From: Loxodes magnus
Lineage: Eukaryota > Ciliophora > Karyorelictea > Loxodida > Loxodidae
Reading direction: 5' to 3'
Assembly: GCA_946699065.1 (NCBI GenBank)
Contig: CAMPDV010000119.1
Location: 62,001-126,000 of the forward strand
DNA: 64,000 nt
Below are positions 1 through 11,704 of this stretch, one piece after another (within the stretch, counting starts at the first letter, position 1; each line of letters starts with the position of its first letter). The notes beneath the pieces were generated by a model that saw nothing but the letters and a program-made list of their open reading frames with translations, was not told the origin of the DNA and made no database searches. The position numbers and the translations under genes were made by a program.

Positions 1-2244
1 ATTGAATGTAATTATACTAGCAGAGTTTACTGTACTTAATGCTAAGAAGATAAATTCCTGTGATAAGGATAATGCTACTCTAGTTGTCCATTACCTACCT
101 TCTATATAAATAATGAAAAGAACTGCAGAAGTTGTGGAGAGTTCATTGATTATTGTTTTATATGTTCGGATGATTTATAAACCTGCGAATCGTGTCTTTA
201 AGGATACTCTCTTTATAATAATAAGTGCTGAGACTAATGTCCTTGGTATTATTAGGATTATTCTTTAAAAGGCACTTGCAAGTTATGCTCCGAGTTTATT
301 CCAAATTGCTTAAACTGCTCATAAACCAATATCAAATGTTTAGATCCATTCGTAAACTTTTTCATTTAAGATGATACCTAAGTTTTACCTTGTGAATAAT
401 GCTTGGAATGTGACTAATGTCCTGGATGTAATAATTGCAGTAAAATTATAGAAGAGTAAAAATAAGATATTGAAGAGGAAGAAGAAGAAGAGGAAATTAA
501 CTTTGATAAAATGAAACTTTCAGATCTTGACTTGACAAACGAAGAGCAAAATAACTTATAATCCCAAATTAATTTTTAAAATAACGTCTTATCAGTAGCA
601 GGTGCTTCAGGAGCTTTTCTAATTTTACTTAAACTAGGATAGAGTTCAGGAGCTTTTTAAAGACTTTTTCAACTAATACTTACTTTATAAATGATTAGGA
701 TAAATGGAATGATCAACGTAGAGAAGCCATAAATTCTTTAAGGTTACTATTTAGAGTTGACAAGCTAAAAAACTCCCTTTATCTCCGCTTCTTTAATGCC
801 ATTTGATATACAAAATGAAGACCAAAAAATACAAGACAAATATCTACAGATAAACTCATTCGAATATTATTCGTTCTTATGTAACTCATTTGGATATATA
901 GTAACTCTACTAATAATTGCCTCTTCGTATATAATTGTCCCTCCTCTGGCCAAAATAAAATATGTAGGGAAAATAATTAAGAAGCTATATGAGAAAATTC
1001 TTAAATATAAGATGTTTATCTCAACTTACATAATTTCTAACCTTGTCATCACCCTTTCAGTTGGCCTTGAATTTTGCAAGCCTAAGCTAAATTCTGTAGT
1101 AGGAATTATCGATTTTCTATTAGCTTTAAGTTGCTTAGTAAGTTTATAACTTTAGGGTTTTATTATTTACTTTCAAATTTTAATATTTAAAACGTCTCTT
1201 AAATTCAAAAAATTAATAAAAGAAAACTAGATAGAATAGAACAAAGCGAAGCTATACGATTAGAATACTGAAATTGGTCAGTTTTACAATAATTACCTTC
1301 CTCTATTTGATGAACTTAAACCCACTTGTAATATTCTAAACCTGAACTTCTACAACTTTTTTTTGCTTCGTAGATTCATTTACGCTTTTATAGTGCTATA
1401 TCTAAGAGATGCAGTCAACTCTTAGATAATCATAATCACCATAACCAGCGCTCTCTGGATTTTCTATTAAGTTAAGTTTTCGGTATTTCAAAAGATGAGT
1501 ACAGCCTTAATACAGCTTATTATAGAGATATGGGTGATTATATTGTTCGCATCAAATTTCTACTTTCTGTTTTATAACAAGAAACGAGCTCTTTAAGTCG
1601 ATAGTTTCGAGCAAACAGGTAAAGCTCTAGTCTATATTACTTGTGGCGTTATCTATCTGTCCGTTCTATTTTTCGTGTATGCTCTAATAATTGATATTTA
1701 TGAAGTTTGAAAACTTAAAAAACAAGAAAAGGCAAAAAGGTAACAAGAAGAACAAGAAGAGCAAGAGAAGAAAAAAATGGAAGATAGTAAGAATAAAGAA
1801 AAATAGGGTTAAATGAATGATGATTTTACTTAATCTGATAGAGTCAATTAGAGTGCATCAATTATAAGTGAATTATCTATAATAACAAGTTCAAATACGA
1901 TTGACTAAATGCCAAATAAACTTACCAAAGGTTAAAAAATGTAGAGCTAAGGTAAAAACATAAAGCACGTTGAAAAAATCTAAAGTAGAGAAAAAACATT
2001 CAAAAATGAATTTTTGGAAGAAAAAAATAAGATAAGTAAAGAACCAATCGAGAATAAGAAGGATTAAGAAGGCTCAAAGGGCAAAAAAATTATAATAAAG
2101 GACGATAAAAAGTAAGAGACTACGAAAAGGTAAGAAACGACGAAAAAATAAGAGACTAAGTAAAAACCGACAAAAAATAAATTCAAAAAATAATACATTG
2201 AAAAAAATGATTTACATCTAAGTGATGTTGAAGATTATAATTGA
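1..2244 (+). CDS. Cys-rich multi-pass membrane protein, 5' end cut by the window
   Basis: The frame starts before the window and gives 747 residues up to TGA at 2242. The first ~150 residues are a furin-like cysteine repeat region (many CxxC pairs spaced 10-20 residues, with motifs such as GQCYSSCP), probably extracellular. An acidic Glu run follows (about residues 156-163). Several hydrophobic segments lie between roughly residues 200 and 570 and look like a membrane bundle. The last ~170 residues are charged and cytosolic-looking, with a KQET repeat near 2110-2160. Three in-frame TGA codons (61, 229, 1708) are read as Trp; the first lies in a FLWQGQC context where this repeat family has a short linker. 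The architecture resembles large ciliate surface proteins with a Cys-rich ectodomain; ligand and role are unknown. Confidence 0.8.
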
Positions 2245-3080
2245 CCCATATCTTTAAAATATTTTTCTTTAATTTTTAGATTTATATGCTTTTTGTAAAA
2301 ATGTTAAATACAACTTTTTATTTAGATAATACAGGCGCTATTATTTAAAACTTTAGTATGCTTGCTTGAAAATTCTAATGCTTTTGCTAGCAGCAAGATT
2401 ATTTTATAGATTATATAATAAAGTTAATGAAATTCAAAACTTCTAAAAGAAATAATCGTTTTGGATCCTATAAATTTATAAAATTGATCCTTCATAATTT
2501 TCTTTGTATTAGCTTTCAATATTATTAGTTTGAGTTTCATCGTTTGATGTTAGAGTTGCTTTTATTATCTATCTTATAGCGAGTTTGAAGTTTAATTACG
2601 ATTCTAATATATTTGAGATAAAAGATTTACCTTAAAAGCTTTAATTATTTCATTATTATTCTTAGATATAATATAGCTCATTTAAATATTAACATACTTG
2701 TTCTGCTATTCTATTACTATTTTTTCCTATATAAAGTCTCAAAAGCTATTTAAATTAACTTTCTATCTATTAAATTAAGAAACTCTTTATATGAATATTT
2801 GGCTTCTTATGCTTTAAAGGTTTATTATTAATTAATTGCATCTGAAATAAGGAAAATAGGATGAATAAAACTTTTAGCTATAGCTGTGGTTTAGTTTTTT
2901 CCTTTACACTTAAATTTGTTATTTATAGATATAAAATAACTTTCCTTATTATTCTTTCAGTATTATACATGCATTAAACTTAAAATTAGCCAGAACTCTT
3001 TCAATGTATCTTCTTATTAGATCAACATATAAAGAAGCTTACCTTAAACTTAATTACTATCTACTTATTTACTTTTTACT
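2245..3080. other. Spacer without a supportable gene
   Basis: AT-rich DNA between the membrane protein stop and the left arm of the inverted repeat. Frames are open because TGA is rare, but composition is Phe/Leu/Ile/Tyr/Gln-rich and no motif or homology is visible on either strand. Confidence 0.6.
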
Positions 3081-3696
3081 ATTTTATCCTTGTGTTTTAG
3101 ATCTTGCTACTGAATATTATCCTTAATTCTCTTGCTAAACACTTTTTTATGTTTATCTCACCTTAAACTTATTCACTAAAACACGCTTAAAAGGCCTTCA
3201 TCTCTTTCCTTTTATAATGAAAGCATTCTTAGTTATTGTCCTTATTTCCTACTCTTTAGCTAACTTCCTCTCATTGGATAATTCTCTAGTAAAAGGTGAT
3301 TTTATGGATTGTGGAGGTGAATAAGCTAAAGTAGTAGCTTTATAATGGTCTTAATATCCTATTCATATAAACGAGCATGTAAATTTAGAAATCTCACTGA
3401 AGAGTGAGAAAGACTTCTACTGGAATAACTTATTAATTTAGCTATACGAATAAGGAGAGAAAGTAGCAGAAATGAATGTACCAGCTTTTCAACAATGTAA
3501 AGGAAGTTGCAATGTAACAAGAGTAGTGAACGTACCAAAGAACACGAAGCCAACTCTTTATTAGATAACATACATAGGACAGAATAACGAATCTAAAAAA
3601 GTGTGGTGTGGTTTATCTAATTTCAACGTAGTAGGGAGTTAGACGCTTGAAGATTGGATACTATGATAATAGAAGATATCTTAGCTAATTTAAATA
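3081..3696. repeat. Left arm of a 616-bp inverted repeat
   Basis: This segment is the reverse complement of 9055-9670 with no difference seen where I compared them. Similarity starts and ends abruptly at both edges. The arm holds a complete small gene (3217-3666) plus about 135 bp upstream and 30 bp downstream. Position x here corresponds to 12751 minus x in the other arm. Confidence 0.93.
3217..3666 (+). CDS. Small secreted ML-like (lipid-recognition type) protein, left copy
   Basis: 149 residues, ending in TGA followed directly by TAA and TAG. The start is the first ATG and opens a clean signal peptide (MKAFLVIVLISYSLA). The mature part starts with a DCGG motif and continues as a beta-rich sequence with further cysteines (QQCKGSC, WCG near the end). 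That pattern, signal peptide then DCG then beta strands then a late WC, resembles the MD-2-related lipid-recognition (ML/NPC2/GM2 activator) fold, which binds lipids in secreted or lysosomal proteins. This is fold-level resemblance only. All four Trp codons are TGG. An apparently identical copy lies at 9085-9534 on the opposite strand. Confidence 0.82.
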
Positions 3697-4140
3697 TCTA
3701 ATTAAGTTTAAATATTAGATTAAAAGATAAAGACTAGATAAGGCTTTAATAATAAGTAATTACCATAGAGTAAGCTAGAATATATTAATCATCTTATATT
3801 ATAAGTAACTTAAGAGTAGCTTTCATTAATAAATAAATGAGATCATTCTTCTATTCTTTTTATTTAAATAGGTATTAGCTTTTAACAATATAGCTTATAA
3901 TAATATTCCCCTATATTTATGAGGTAAGCTTAGCATGTCTATCTTATATATCTTGAAATAAGGAATTTACTTTACTTCTTTTGCTTATTTATAGTATTCA
4001 TTAAAGAGGAATTATCTTAACTATGCTTTTATTCTGATAGATTAACCAAGCTAAATGAGTATGATAATATTTCAATGAAAGTAGCTTAGACAATTGGTAG
4101 CTAATTTCAATACAAAATAAGCATATAACTATATATATCA

Positions 4141-5067
4141 ATGGACTAAGCAAACAAGCATCCTTTTAAGTATATTTAGCCTAATTCAGTAAATGATAGA
4201 GTTTATACTGAATAAGAGAGGTAAAGGAAATTATGGATTATTTGTTATGTAAAAAAGAAAAGTTTTCATTGAATATCAGCTAAATAGTAGTCAAGTGATA
4301 GATTAGCCAAACTAGCGCAGATTTATGAGTGAAATTATTTAATAAGCATTATTACCAGTATATTCCTAAGCCTTTACTAAGAGTTTTAACAATCAGCTAG
4401 TGATTATAACTTAAATTATTTCAGCATTGTGCTGAGTTTTACACAGATAGTAAGATATAAATATGTCTTCCAATATTGCTTAAATTGTTAATTTAGAGTA
4501 AATGGGAAAATGAGTGAAGAAAGTACTAAGACCCTTTGAAAATAAATTGGTTTTGTATTACTAAGATAGATATTAAAGCACTTTGGCTTCTTTGTATATT
4601 TTCACTTATACTATATTATGTTGGTCACTTCGAAGTAAACATAACAAAACCATTAGTAATAATATACATTTCAAACGATATCTATGCTTAACAATACAAT
4701 CATAGTCTAATAATGTCTAATTAGCTACTTAGTTTAATATACATCTAAATCTTTCTCACAATGACTCATTTAAAATAAAATTAGATTTAATAGAAAATTA
4801 TTCTAGTATCTGCTTATTTTAACCATCACAACTATCCAGTGATATACTACAGGAATTAAATACCACAATCTTACAGACATCAACATAGTAGGCGACATTA
4901 AATATTATATTCATAACTTGAAAAAAAAGATTTATATTATAATAAACTTTCTTACAAGCATACTATAGAAGAAGCAGTTAAGCAGTATTTCTAATTTACT
5001 GGGTAATAACAATTTTTATTTTCAGAATTCTTCAGATATAATTATTTAAGTTAGGGAACTAAAATGA
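4141..5067 (+). CDS. Possible membrane protein upstream of IleRS
   Basis: An ATG frame of 308 codons whose TGA overlaps the ATG of the next gene (ATGA at 5064-5067). The first ~120 residues have protein-like composition (for example NDRVYTEQERQRKLW), followed by hydrophobic stretches. About six internal TGA codons would have to be Trp, close to the random frequency, and the second half looks like AT-rich noise. No family recognised. Either a real gene with introns I cannot place, or partly chance. Confidence 0.28.
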
Positions 5068-8000
5068 TTAAATATATTAGATTCAGATTAATGGCTTCTG
5101 GTACTTTTCTTTAAGTTCCTGAGTAAATCAACTTCTCTTAACAAGAGGAGAAAACGCTTGAATATTGGAAGTAAATAGATGCTTTCTAGACATCACTCAA
5201 AAAATCTGAGGGACGCCCTCTTTATACATTTTACGATGGCCCTCCATTTGCAACTGGATTGCCTCATTATGGTCATATCTGCGCAGGTACCATTAAAGAT
5301 GTAGTTTGTAGATATGCTCACTAAACGGGACATCATGTGGAGAGAAGATTTGGGTGGGATTGCCATGGATTACCTGTAGAGTACGAGATTGATAAAACAT
5401 ACAATATTAACACTAAAGAAGATATCGATAAAATGGGAATTGCTAAGTATAACTCTCTCTGTAAAGGAATTGTTATGAGATATAGCTAGCAATGGGAAGA
5501 AATTGTAACTCGTTTAGGACGATGGATTGACTTTAAAAATGACTATAAAACACTTGATTTAAGCTTCATGGAATCAGTATGGGCTGTCTTTAAAGTCATT
5601 TTCGATAAAAATTTAGTTTACAGAGGAGCAAGAGTCATGCCTTATAGTACATCATGTACTACAGTCCTTAGCAATTTTGAAGCTAATTTAAACTATAAGG
5701 ACGTTTCAGACCCTAGCATTTACATCGCTTTTAAGTCAAATTCTGAAAGTGATACAAGATTTGTCGCATGGACAACTACACCTTGGACTTTAACAGCTAA
5801 CTTAAGTTTGGCAGTTTCACCTGATATGTAATATGCAAAAGTTTTAGATAAGAAATCTAACCTTAAATTCATTTTACTGAAAGAGCTACTTGAAGGATTT
5901 TACAAAGCATCTGGTAGATAAGAAGGCTACGAAATTGAAAGCGAATTCCCAGGTAAAAATTTGGAAGGAATGGAATATGAACCTCTATTTCCTTACTATC
6001 AATCATATAGAGAAAAAGGATGCTTTAGAATTAGATGCGCTAATTTCATAACAGCAACTGAAGGTACTGGTATTGTTCATATTGCTCCTTCATTTGGTGA
6101 GGAAGATTTCAATTTATTCGTAGATCTAAAAAACAGAGGAGTCGTAACAAATTATGACCTTCCACCTGATCCACTTGATGCAAATGGAAAATTCCATTTA
6201 GAAGATCCAGATATTAAAGGTTTGTATTTAAAGGATGCTGATCCAATAATTAAAGAAAGACTAAAGAGAGAAGGAAAGTTACTTCATTCTGGTGCTATTG
6301 TTCATAGTTATCCTTTTTGCTGGCGTTCAAATACTCCTTTGATTTACAGAGCTTAACCTTCTTGGTTCATAAAGGTAGAATAAATTAAACAAAATTTGTT
6401 GGTTAACAATATGAAAGCCCGATGGGTTCCTAGCTTCGTTCAGGAAAAAAGATTCCATAACTGGCTGGAATAAGCAAGAGATTGGTGTTTCTCAAGAAGC
6501 AGATGTTGGGGAAATCCAATTCCACTCTGGGTTAGTGATGACTTCGAAGAGGTTGTATGTGTTGGAAGCATTGAAGAGCTTAAAAGACTGACAGGTACTA
6601 GTGAAATCACAGACTTACATAGAGAATTTATCGATCATCTAACAATCCCAAGTTAGTAAGGAAAGGGAGTTTTAAGAAGAGTCGAAGAGGTATTTGATTG
6701 TTGGTTTGAATCAGGTTCAATGCCTTTCGCTTAATCTCATTGGCCATTTGCTTTTGAAAGTAACGAAGATTTTGCAAAAGTATTCCCAGCTGATTTTATT
6801 GGTGAAGGTTTAGACCAAACAAGAGGATGGTTTTACACTTTGAATGTTGTAGCAACTGCTGTAATGGATTAAAATCCTTTCAAAAATTTGATCGTAAATG
6901 GATTAGTTTTAGCTGAAGATGGAAGTAAAATGTCAAAATCAAAGAAAAACTACCCTGATCCTATGAAAGTAATCAATGAACAAGGTTCAGATGCAATCCG
7001 TCTTTACTTGATGAATTCTCCTCTCGTAAGAGCTGAACCTCTAAAATTCTCTGAAAAAGGAGTTTACTAAGTAGTAAAAGAAATTTTCCTTCCTTGGTAC
7101 AATGCTTATCGCTTTTTGATTCAAAACTGTCAAAGATATGAGAAAAAGAGTGGAACCAACTTTTAGTATAATGCTAATACAAAATTCAACTGTAAGAATA
7201 AAATGGACATCTGGATAACATCCTCTCTATAAAGCTTAATCCAATTTGTCAGAAATGAGCTAGAGAATTACCGTTTATACACAGTATCACCTAAATTAAT
7301 TAACTTCTTAAATTAGCTAACTAACTGGTATGTCAGACTTAATAGACCTAGACTAAAGGGAGAAACTAGCTTCGAAGATTAGTAGTAAGCTTTGAATATT
7401 CTATTTGAAGCTATTTTGGATATCTCTTTGTTAATGGCTCCATTTACACCATTTATCAGTGAGATGTTCTATCAAAACATGAAGAGAGGTATTCCATAAG
7501 AATTAGAAGAATCTATTCACTACAAAATGATCCCTGATCCTATGAAGGATTTAATTAATCCTTAGATTGAAGAGGTTGTAAGTGTCATGTAAAAGACTAT
7601 TGAAATTGGAAGAAACATTAGAGATAAACAAAAGTTGGCTCTCAAGTAACCAGTATAGAACATCGTGCTTATCCATCATGACGCTCAACTTCTTGAAGCA
7701 TTATAGCAGTTTAGAGAATATATTGTATTAGAACTTAACACTGAAAACCTAGAATTCAAAGTAGAAACTAAATAAGAGGTAAAGTTAGATGCTAAACCTA
7801 ACTTCAAGAGTTTGGGATAGAGACTGCAAAAAGATTTCACTAAAGAACTTAAATTGAAACTTTCTAAGCTTTCTGAAGAGTAAATCTTAACCTTTGAAAA
7901 GGAAGGAAAGTTAGTAATTGATGGAATTTAGATTGATCAAGAAGATTTGGTGATTACTAGATCGTATGTTAGCAAAAATCCTTCTTTAATCTCAATGTCA

Positions 8001-8318
8001 GATGGACAGCTAATTGTAGTTGTAAACACAGAGCTAAATGAAAATCTAGTTAACCAAGGAAATGCAAGAGAGTTAGTAAATAGAGTATAAAAAGCAAGAA
8101 AAACTGCTGGATTAAACGTAGAAGATCCAATTGTAGTATGTTTCATTGCAGCAAGCGACTAAAAGTCATAGGCTTTCCTATAGCAACAGTTGGAAACGTT
8201 GAGAAACTTCCTTAAAGTAGAAGTATCAACATAAGTTATAGAAGATAAAAGTTTAATTTCTGAAGGAGAATTCAAGAATCAGGACTTGACTGTCAATTTC
8301 AAGATTTACCGGGTCTGA
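5064..8318 (+). CDS. Isoleucyl-tRNA synthetase, cytosolic type
   Basis: 1,084 residues in one uninterrupted frame with TAA/TAG read as Gln and a single TGA as stop. It charges tRNA-Ile with isoleucine using ATP (class Ia synthetase). Visible landmarks: the nucleotide-binding HIGH signature as HYGH at residues 68-71 (context [11 protein letters not shown]), the editing-domain region with TTPWTL, the [13 protein letters not shown] segment, and KMSKS at residues 622-626 (context [16 protein letters not shown]). The C-terminal anticodon-binding region is complete. Length fits the eukaryotic cytosolic form (yeast about 1,070). ATG at 5064 is the first in frame; a second at 5091 (MASGT) also fits. 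All ~20 Trp codons are TGG and none TGA, unlike neighbouring genes. No intron. Confidence 0.97.
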
Positions 8319-9054
8319 CAATAAAACTTTAAGATATAAATAAATTCTTAATTCCATATTAAAAAAAATTGCTTATTCTTACTCTTAAGGCTTAACTTAT
8401 TAAATCAAACTTAATATTTACAAATTCAGATTTTCCTAGATAAGCTAAATATCAAAGAAAAAAAAGAAAAGGGATTTTTAATGATTTGGATTTGAAGGAT
8501 TTAGATACTTAAAAGTGAGAGAACCAAGCATATTAATCAGGAATATCATTGTTATAATAAGATTAGTAGAAGCATGAAAACCCTAAGATTATTCTGGCTA
8601 CGTAGCTAATATAAGATAGAACTTGCTTTAATAGACTTACCAACTTTAACAGAAAGACAAATCTTAAAGCATTTTTCTTTTTATTTATATAGAAACATAT
8701 AAATGGAAATAAATTGTATATCCTAAGCATACAATGCACAAGCACTATATAAATATATACTTTATAGCGTCTTATATTTATCATTTATCTAGCTAATCTT
8801 GCTTAATCTAAAAGATGAGAAACTAAGTTAAAACTTTTATTATAGCAAAAACAAAAAATCCATTTTTCTAACGTTTTTAGATGAAGCTAACGAGTATTTT
8901 ATTAAATTGTATCTCATTCTAACTCTAAAAATTGAAATAAAAAACAGTAAAACAATTGAATTTATATAATAACTATTATCGCTTATGTACTTATATGTGG
9001 ACAAATAATTAATTTTGATAGTATATTTTGTACTTTTAGTTTAATTCTTTTAAT
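8319..9054. other. Spacer between IleRS and the right repeat arm
   Basis: AT-rich DNA after the IleRS stop. A short open stretch on the minus strand (8563-8784) has only hydrophobic, low-complexity translation and no support. No RNA gene, repeat or motif seen. Confidence 0.6.
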
Positions 9055-9670
9055 TATTTAAATTAGCTAAGATATCTTCTATTATCATAGTATCCAATCT
9101 TCAAGCGTCTAACTCCCTACTACGTTGAAATTAGATAAACCACACCACACTTTTTTAGATTCGTTATTCTGTCCTATGTATGTTATCTAATAAAGAGTTG
9201 GCTTCGTGTTCTTTGGTACGTTCACTACTCTTGTTACATTGCAACTTCCTTTACATTGTTGAAAAGCTGGTACATTCATTTCTGCTACTTTCTCTCCTTA
9301 TTCGTATAGCTAAATTAATAAGTTATTCCAGTAGAAGTCTTTCTCACTCTTCAGTGAGATTTCTAAATTTACATGCTCGTTTATATGAATAGGATATTAA
9401 GACCATTATAAAGCTACTACTTTAGCTTATTCACCTCCACAATCCATAAAATCACCTTTTACTAGAGAATTATCCAATGAGAGGAAGTTAGCTAAAGAGT
9501 AGGAAATAAGGACAATAACTAAGAATGCTTTCATTATAAAAGGAAAGAGATGAAGGCCTTTTAAGCGTGTTTTAGTGAATAAGTTTAAGGTGAGATAAAC
9601 ATAAAAAAGTGTTTAGCAAGAGAATTAAGGATAATATTCAGTAGCAAGATCTAAAACACAAGGATAAAAT
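9055..9670. repeat. Right arm of the 616-bp inverted repeat
   Basis: Reverse complement of 3081-3696. The two arms face each other across a 5.36-kb spacer that contains the IleRS gene. Both arms carry an intact copy of the same secreted-protein gene, so the repeat looks like a recent inverted duplication of a gene with its flanks. No terminal inverted repeats or transposase were seen at the edges. Confidence 0.93.
9085..9534 (-). CDS. Small secreted ML-like protein, right copy
   Basis: Apparent exact duplicate of the gene at 3217-3666, on the opposite strand. 149 residues: signal peptide, DCGG, then a beta-rich body with cysteines. Its upstream side faces the nuclease gene (start 9918) and its downstream side faces the IleRS spacer. 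Identity over the whole arm, including flanks, points to recent duplication or ongoing gene conversion rather than protein-level selection alone. Confidence 0.82.
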
Positions 9671-9852
9671 AAATGTGACATATAAAAAAAAAGTTTATTA
9701 TTGAAGTTTAAATTAAACTGTTTTTGTGTTTAAAGGAACAAAAATTAGGCGAAAAATGCCTATTAGTGTTTTTCTGTAAAACTAAACTATACTATCTTTG
9801 AAGCTTATAATTATAAAGAATTGCTTTAATTAAAAAAAGTTTAAAGTAACTC

Positions 9853-9882
9853 AAAGAGTTACTTGTAATAACTCTTTTTTTG
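9853..9882 (+). promoter_or_regulatory. Stem-loop followed by a T run
   Basis: A 9-bp perfect stem (AAAGAGTTA / TAACTCTTT) with a 7-nt loop, followed by more T. It sits about 40 bp before the nuclease ATG and between two divergent genes. An overlapping alternative stem (AGTAACTC / GAGTTACT) lies just upstream. In a nuclear genome this is not a bacterial terminator; it may be a UTR or promoter element, or chance. Confidence 0.3.
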
Positions 9883-9917
9883 GCTTTAAAGAGTAAGAGG
9901 GGGAAAACGATATAAGT

Positions 9918-10424
9918 ATGAAGGTTAGTATTGTGTTGCTTTTAGCTATAGTGCTTTGCAATAGCGAGGATTTAAAGGCTTATTATTAATACTGTCACGA
10001 TGGAGATACTTGCACAGTAAATCTTGATAATCCAGGTGGATATATTCCATCAGTTTTTGCAGATAAAATTTCAATTCGTCTTAATGGAATTGATACAGCT
10101 GAAATGACAGGAGGATGCGAACTATCTAGATGTTTAGCACGTATGGCAAGGGATTATTTAATATAGTTATTATAATCAAGCTAATATTTAATATTGCATG
10201 ATGTGAGCAGAGACAAATATTTTAGAATTAACACTAGAGTATGGTATTAATGTGGAACTTAGTGGTGTGATGCTAGCTAAATTTTAATTTACGAAGGATT
10301 AGCAGTTGAATATGATGGTGGTACAAAAGTTACAGATTGGTGCAGCAAAGATCCTTCAACTCCTTTCTACAAAAATGCACTTAAATGTATGGGAAAAACA
10401 AGCTTTTTGAATTATATGGACTGA
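9918..10424 (+). CDS. Secreted thermonuclease-like (SNase family) protein
   Basis: 168 residues, ATG to TGA. A signal peptide (MKVSIVLLLAIVLCNS) leads into a staphylococcal-nuclease-like domain: HDGDTC near residue 28, corresponding to the family DGDT metal/substrate motif; RLNGIDTAE, corresponding to the RLxGIDxPE strand; a helix with Ala/Arg; and a late GLAVEYDGG matching the family GxAxxY. The family cuts DNA or RNA 5' of the phosphate with Ca2+. The typical GR pair after the central helix is not obvious (DKYFRINTR instead), so activity is uncertain. Several cysteines suggest disulfides in a secreted or phagosomal enzyme. All three Trp are TGG. It ends 17 bp from the convergent gene 10442-11656. 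Confidence 0.8.
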
Positions 10425-10441
10425 GAATCATGTTTATAATA

Positions 10442-11656
10442 TCACTTTTTTAGTTATAATTAAGTTTTAATTTTAAAGTTCATTCTTGTAAAAGTCTTTA
10501 CTTTTAGCTTTGTATAGTTGCTGATTAATATTTTTATTTCTGAATTTGGTTTTATAAGCAAGAAACTGGTTTTTTTATTTATAACTTTTATACTTTATTT
10601 TATTTTGATTCTTGATAACATTACAGCTTTAACTTGAAATAATTCAAACTTAATTTAGTGTAGCATTTATTTCTCAAGTTATCTCCCTTATAATTAAATA
10701 AGAAAAACTAACTATATTTTTATTAATTTAGCGAAATTCTGCTGATTCATATCAATATTTAACTATATTATGACTAATATATGTAAATAAGCTTTTATTT
10801 TGCTATATTATTGAATTATTATTAAGGTTTTATTCTTCTAAGACTTATCGTCTCAATAACTACCTTACAATCGCTTTAACTAGGTTCTATATAATACTTT
10901 GATTAATCTTTTGGTTTTTCTGAATCAGAATATTGCTTCTATAATGCTAATCTTTGGATATTTGAAAGCATTCTCTTATATTCCTTTTTAATCCTTCATA
11001 TTAGTATATAGCTCTAATTTACCTGCTACTACAATCATTTAGATAGTATTTAATGCTTATTATGCTTAAGACTTTTACTCTATTGAATCTTAATCTGACT
11101 AATTTTAAAGCTTATTTAAGTTGTAAAAATTAAGAGTATAATCAATCATTTGGTAGCATACTTTGATCTAGTTCTATTTTGACTTTTAGTACAAATATCT
11201 TCATAAGCTTAGTTTGGAGATATTCCTCCCAGTTTTTTACCTTAAATTTAAAAGGTCAAGGAACACAAAAAAAGTGTAAAAAGCTAAATATTTTTGGTAC
11301 TTAGAATGTATTTCAATGCGGTTATGCCTTATTTTCTTAAATCCTGTGATCTCAAGCTGGAATATTAATCCCTTAAAATTCCTTTAATTGAGTAAAGCAA
11401 TAAGCAATATAACTCAATTAGAGGCAATATAATTACTAATTCTTGAATATCAAAACGAATCAATATTCCAAGCTATTCTTCTCATTTAGCTCTTTCATCT
11501 ATTATACTTCAAGTTAGCTACTAAACTTAAGATCTATTTTACTCCAAATTCCCTTACAAAGCTAAGCATATATTTATATTACTTAATAAGTTAGGATAAT
11601 CGAGCAAACCACATCGATTTAGTCTATTTTATTGATACTAAAATAATCTTCAGCAT
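10442..11656 (-). CDS. Unknown protein, Gln-rich, tail-to-tail with the nuclease gene
   Basis: 404 residues from ATG at 11656 to TGA at 10442. The frame has protein-like stretches (for example QSDQDSIEQKSQAQQALNTI) and two moderately hydrophobic segments near the middle, but no motif I recognise. Six in-frame TGA codons would be Trp, with two TGG. The start lies only 48 bp from the divergent start of the giant surface protein. The plus strand is also open here but its translation is poorer in charged residues. Existence is likely; exact start and any introns are uncertain. Confidence 0.5.
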
Positions 11657-11704
11657 GATACTCCTCAGTCTTATAACTATTTTGTTCACCCTTATGGTAA
11701 TAAA

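Noticed and set aside
3359..3571. Minus-strand open frame in the left arm, repeated at 9180-9392 on the plus strand
   Set aside because: It is the antisense of the ML-like secreted gene, which has a signal peptide and a stop; the antisense frame has neither.
8563..8784. Open frame on the minus strand after IleRS
   Set aside because: Low-complexity hydrophobic translation with no motif; in this code such frames arise by chance.
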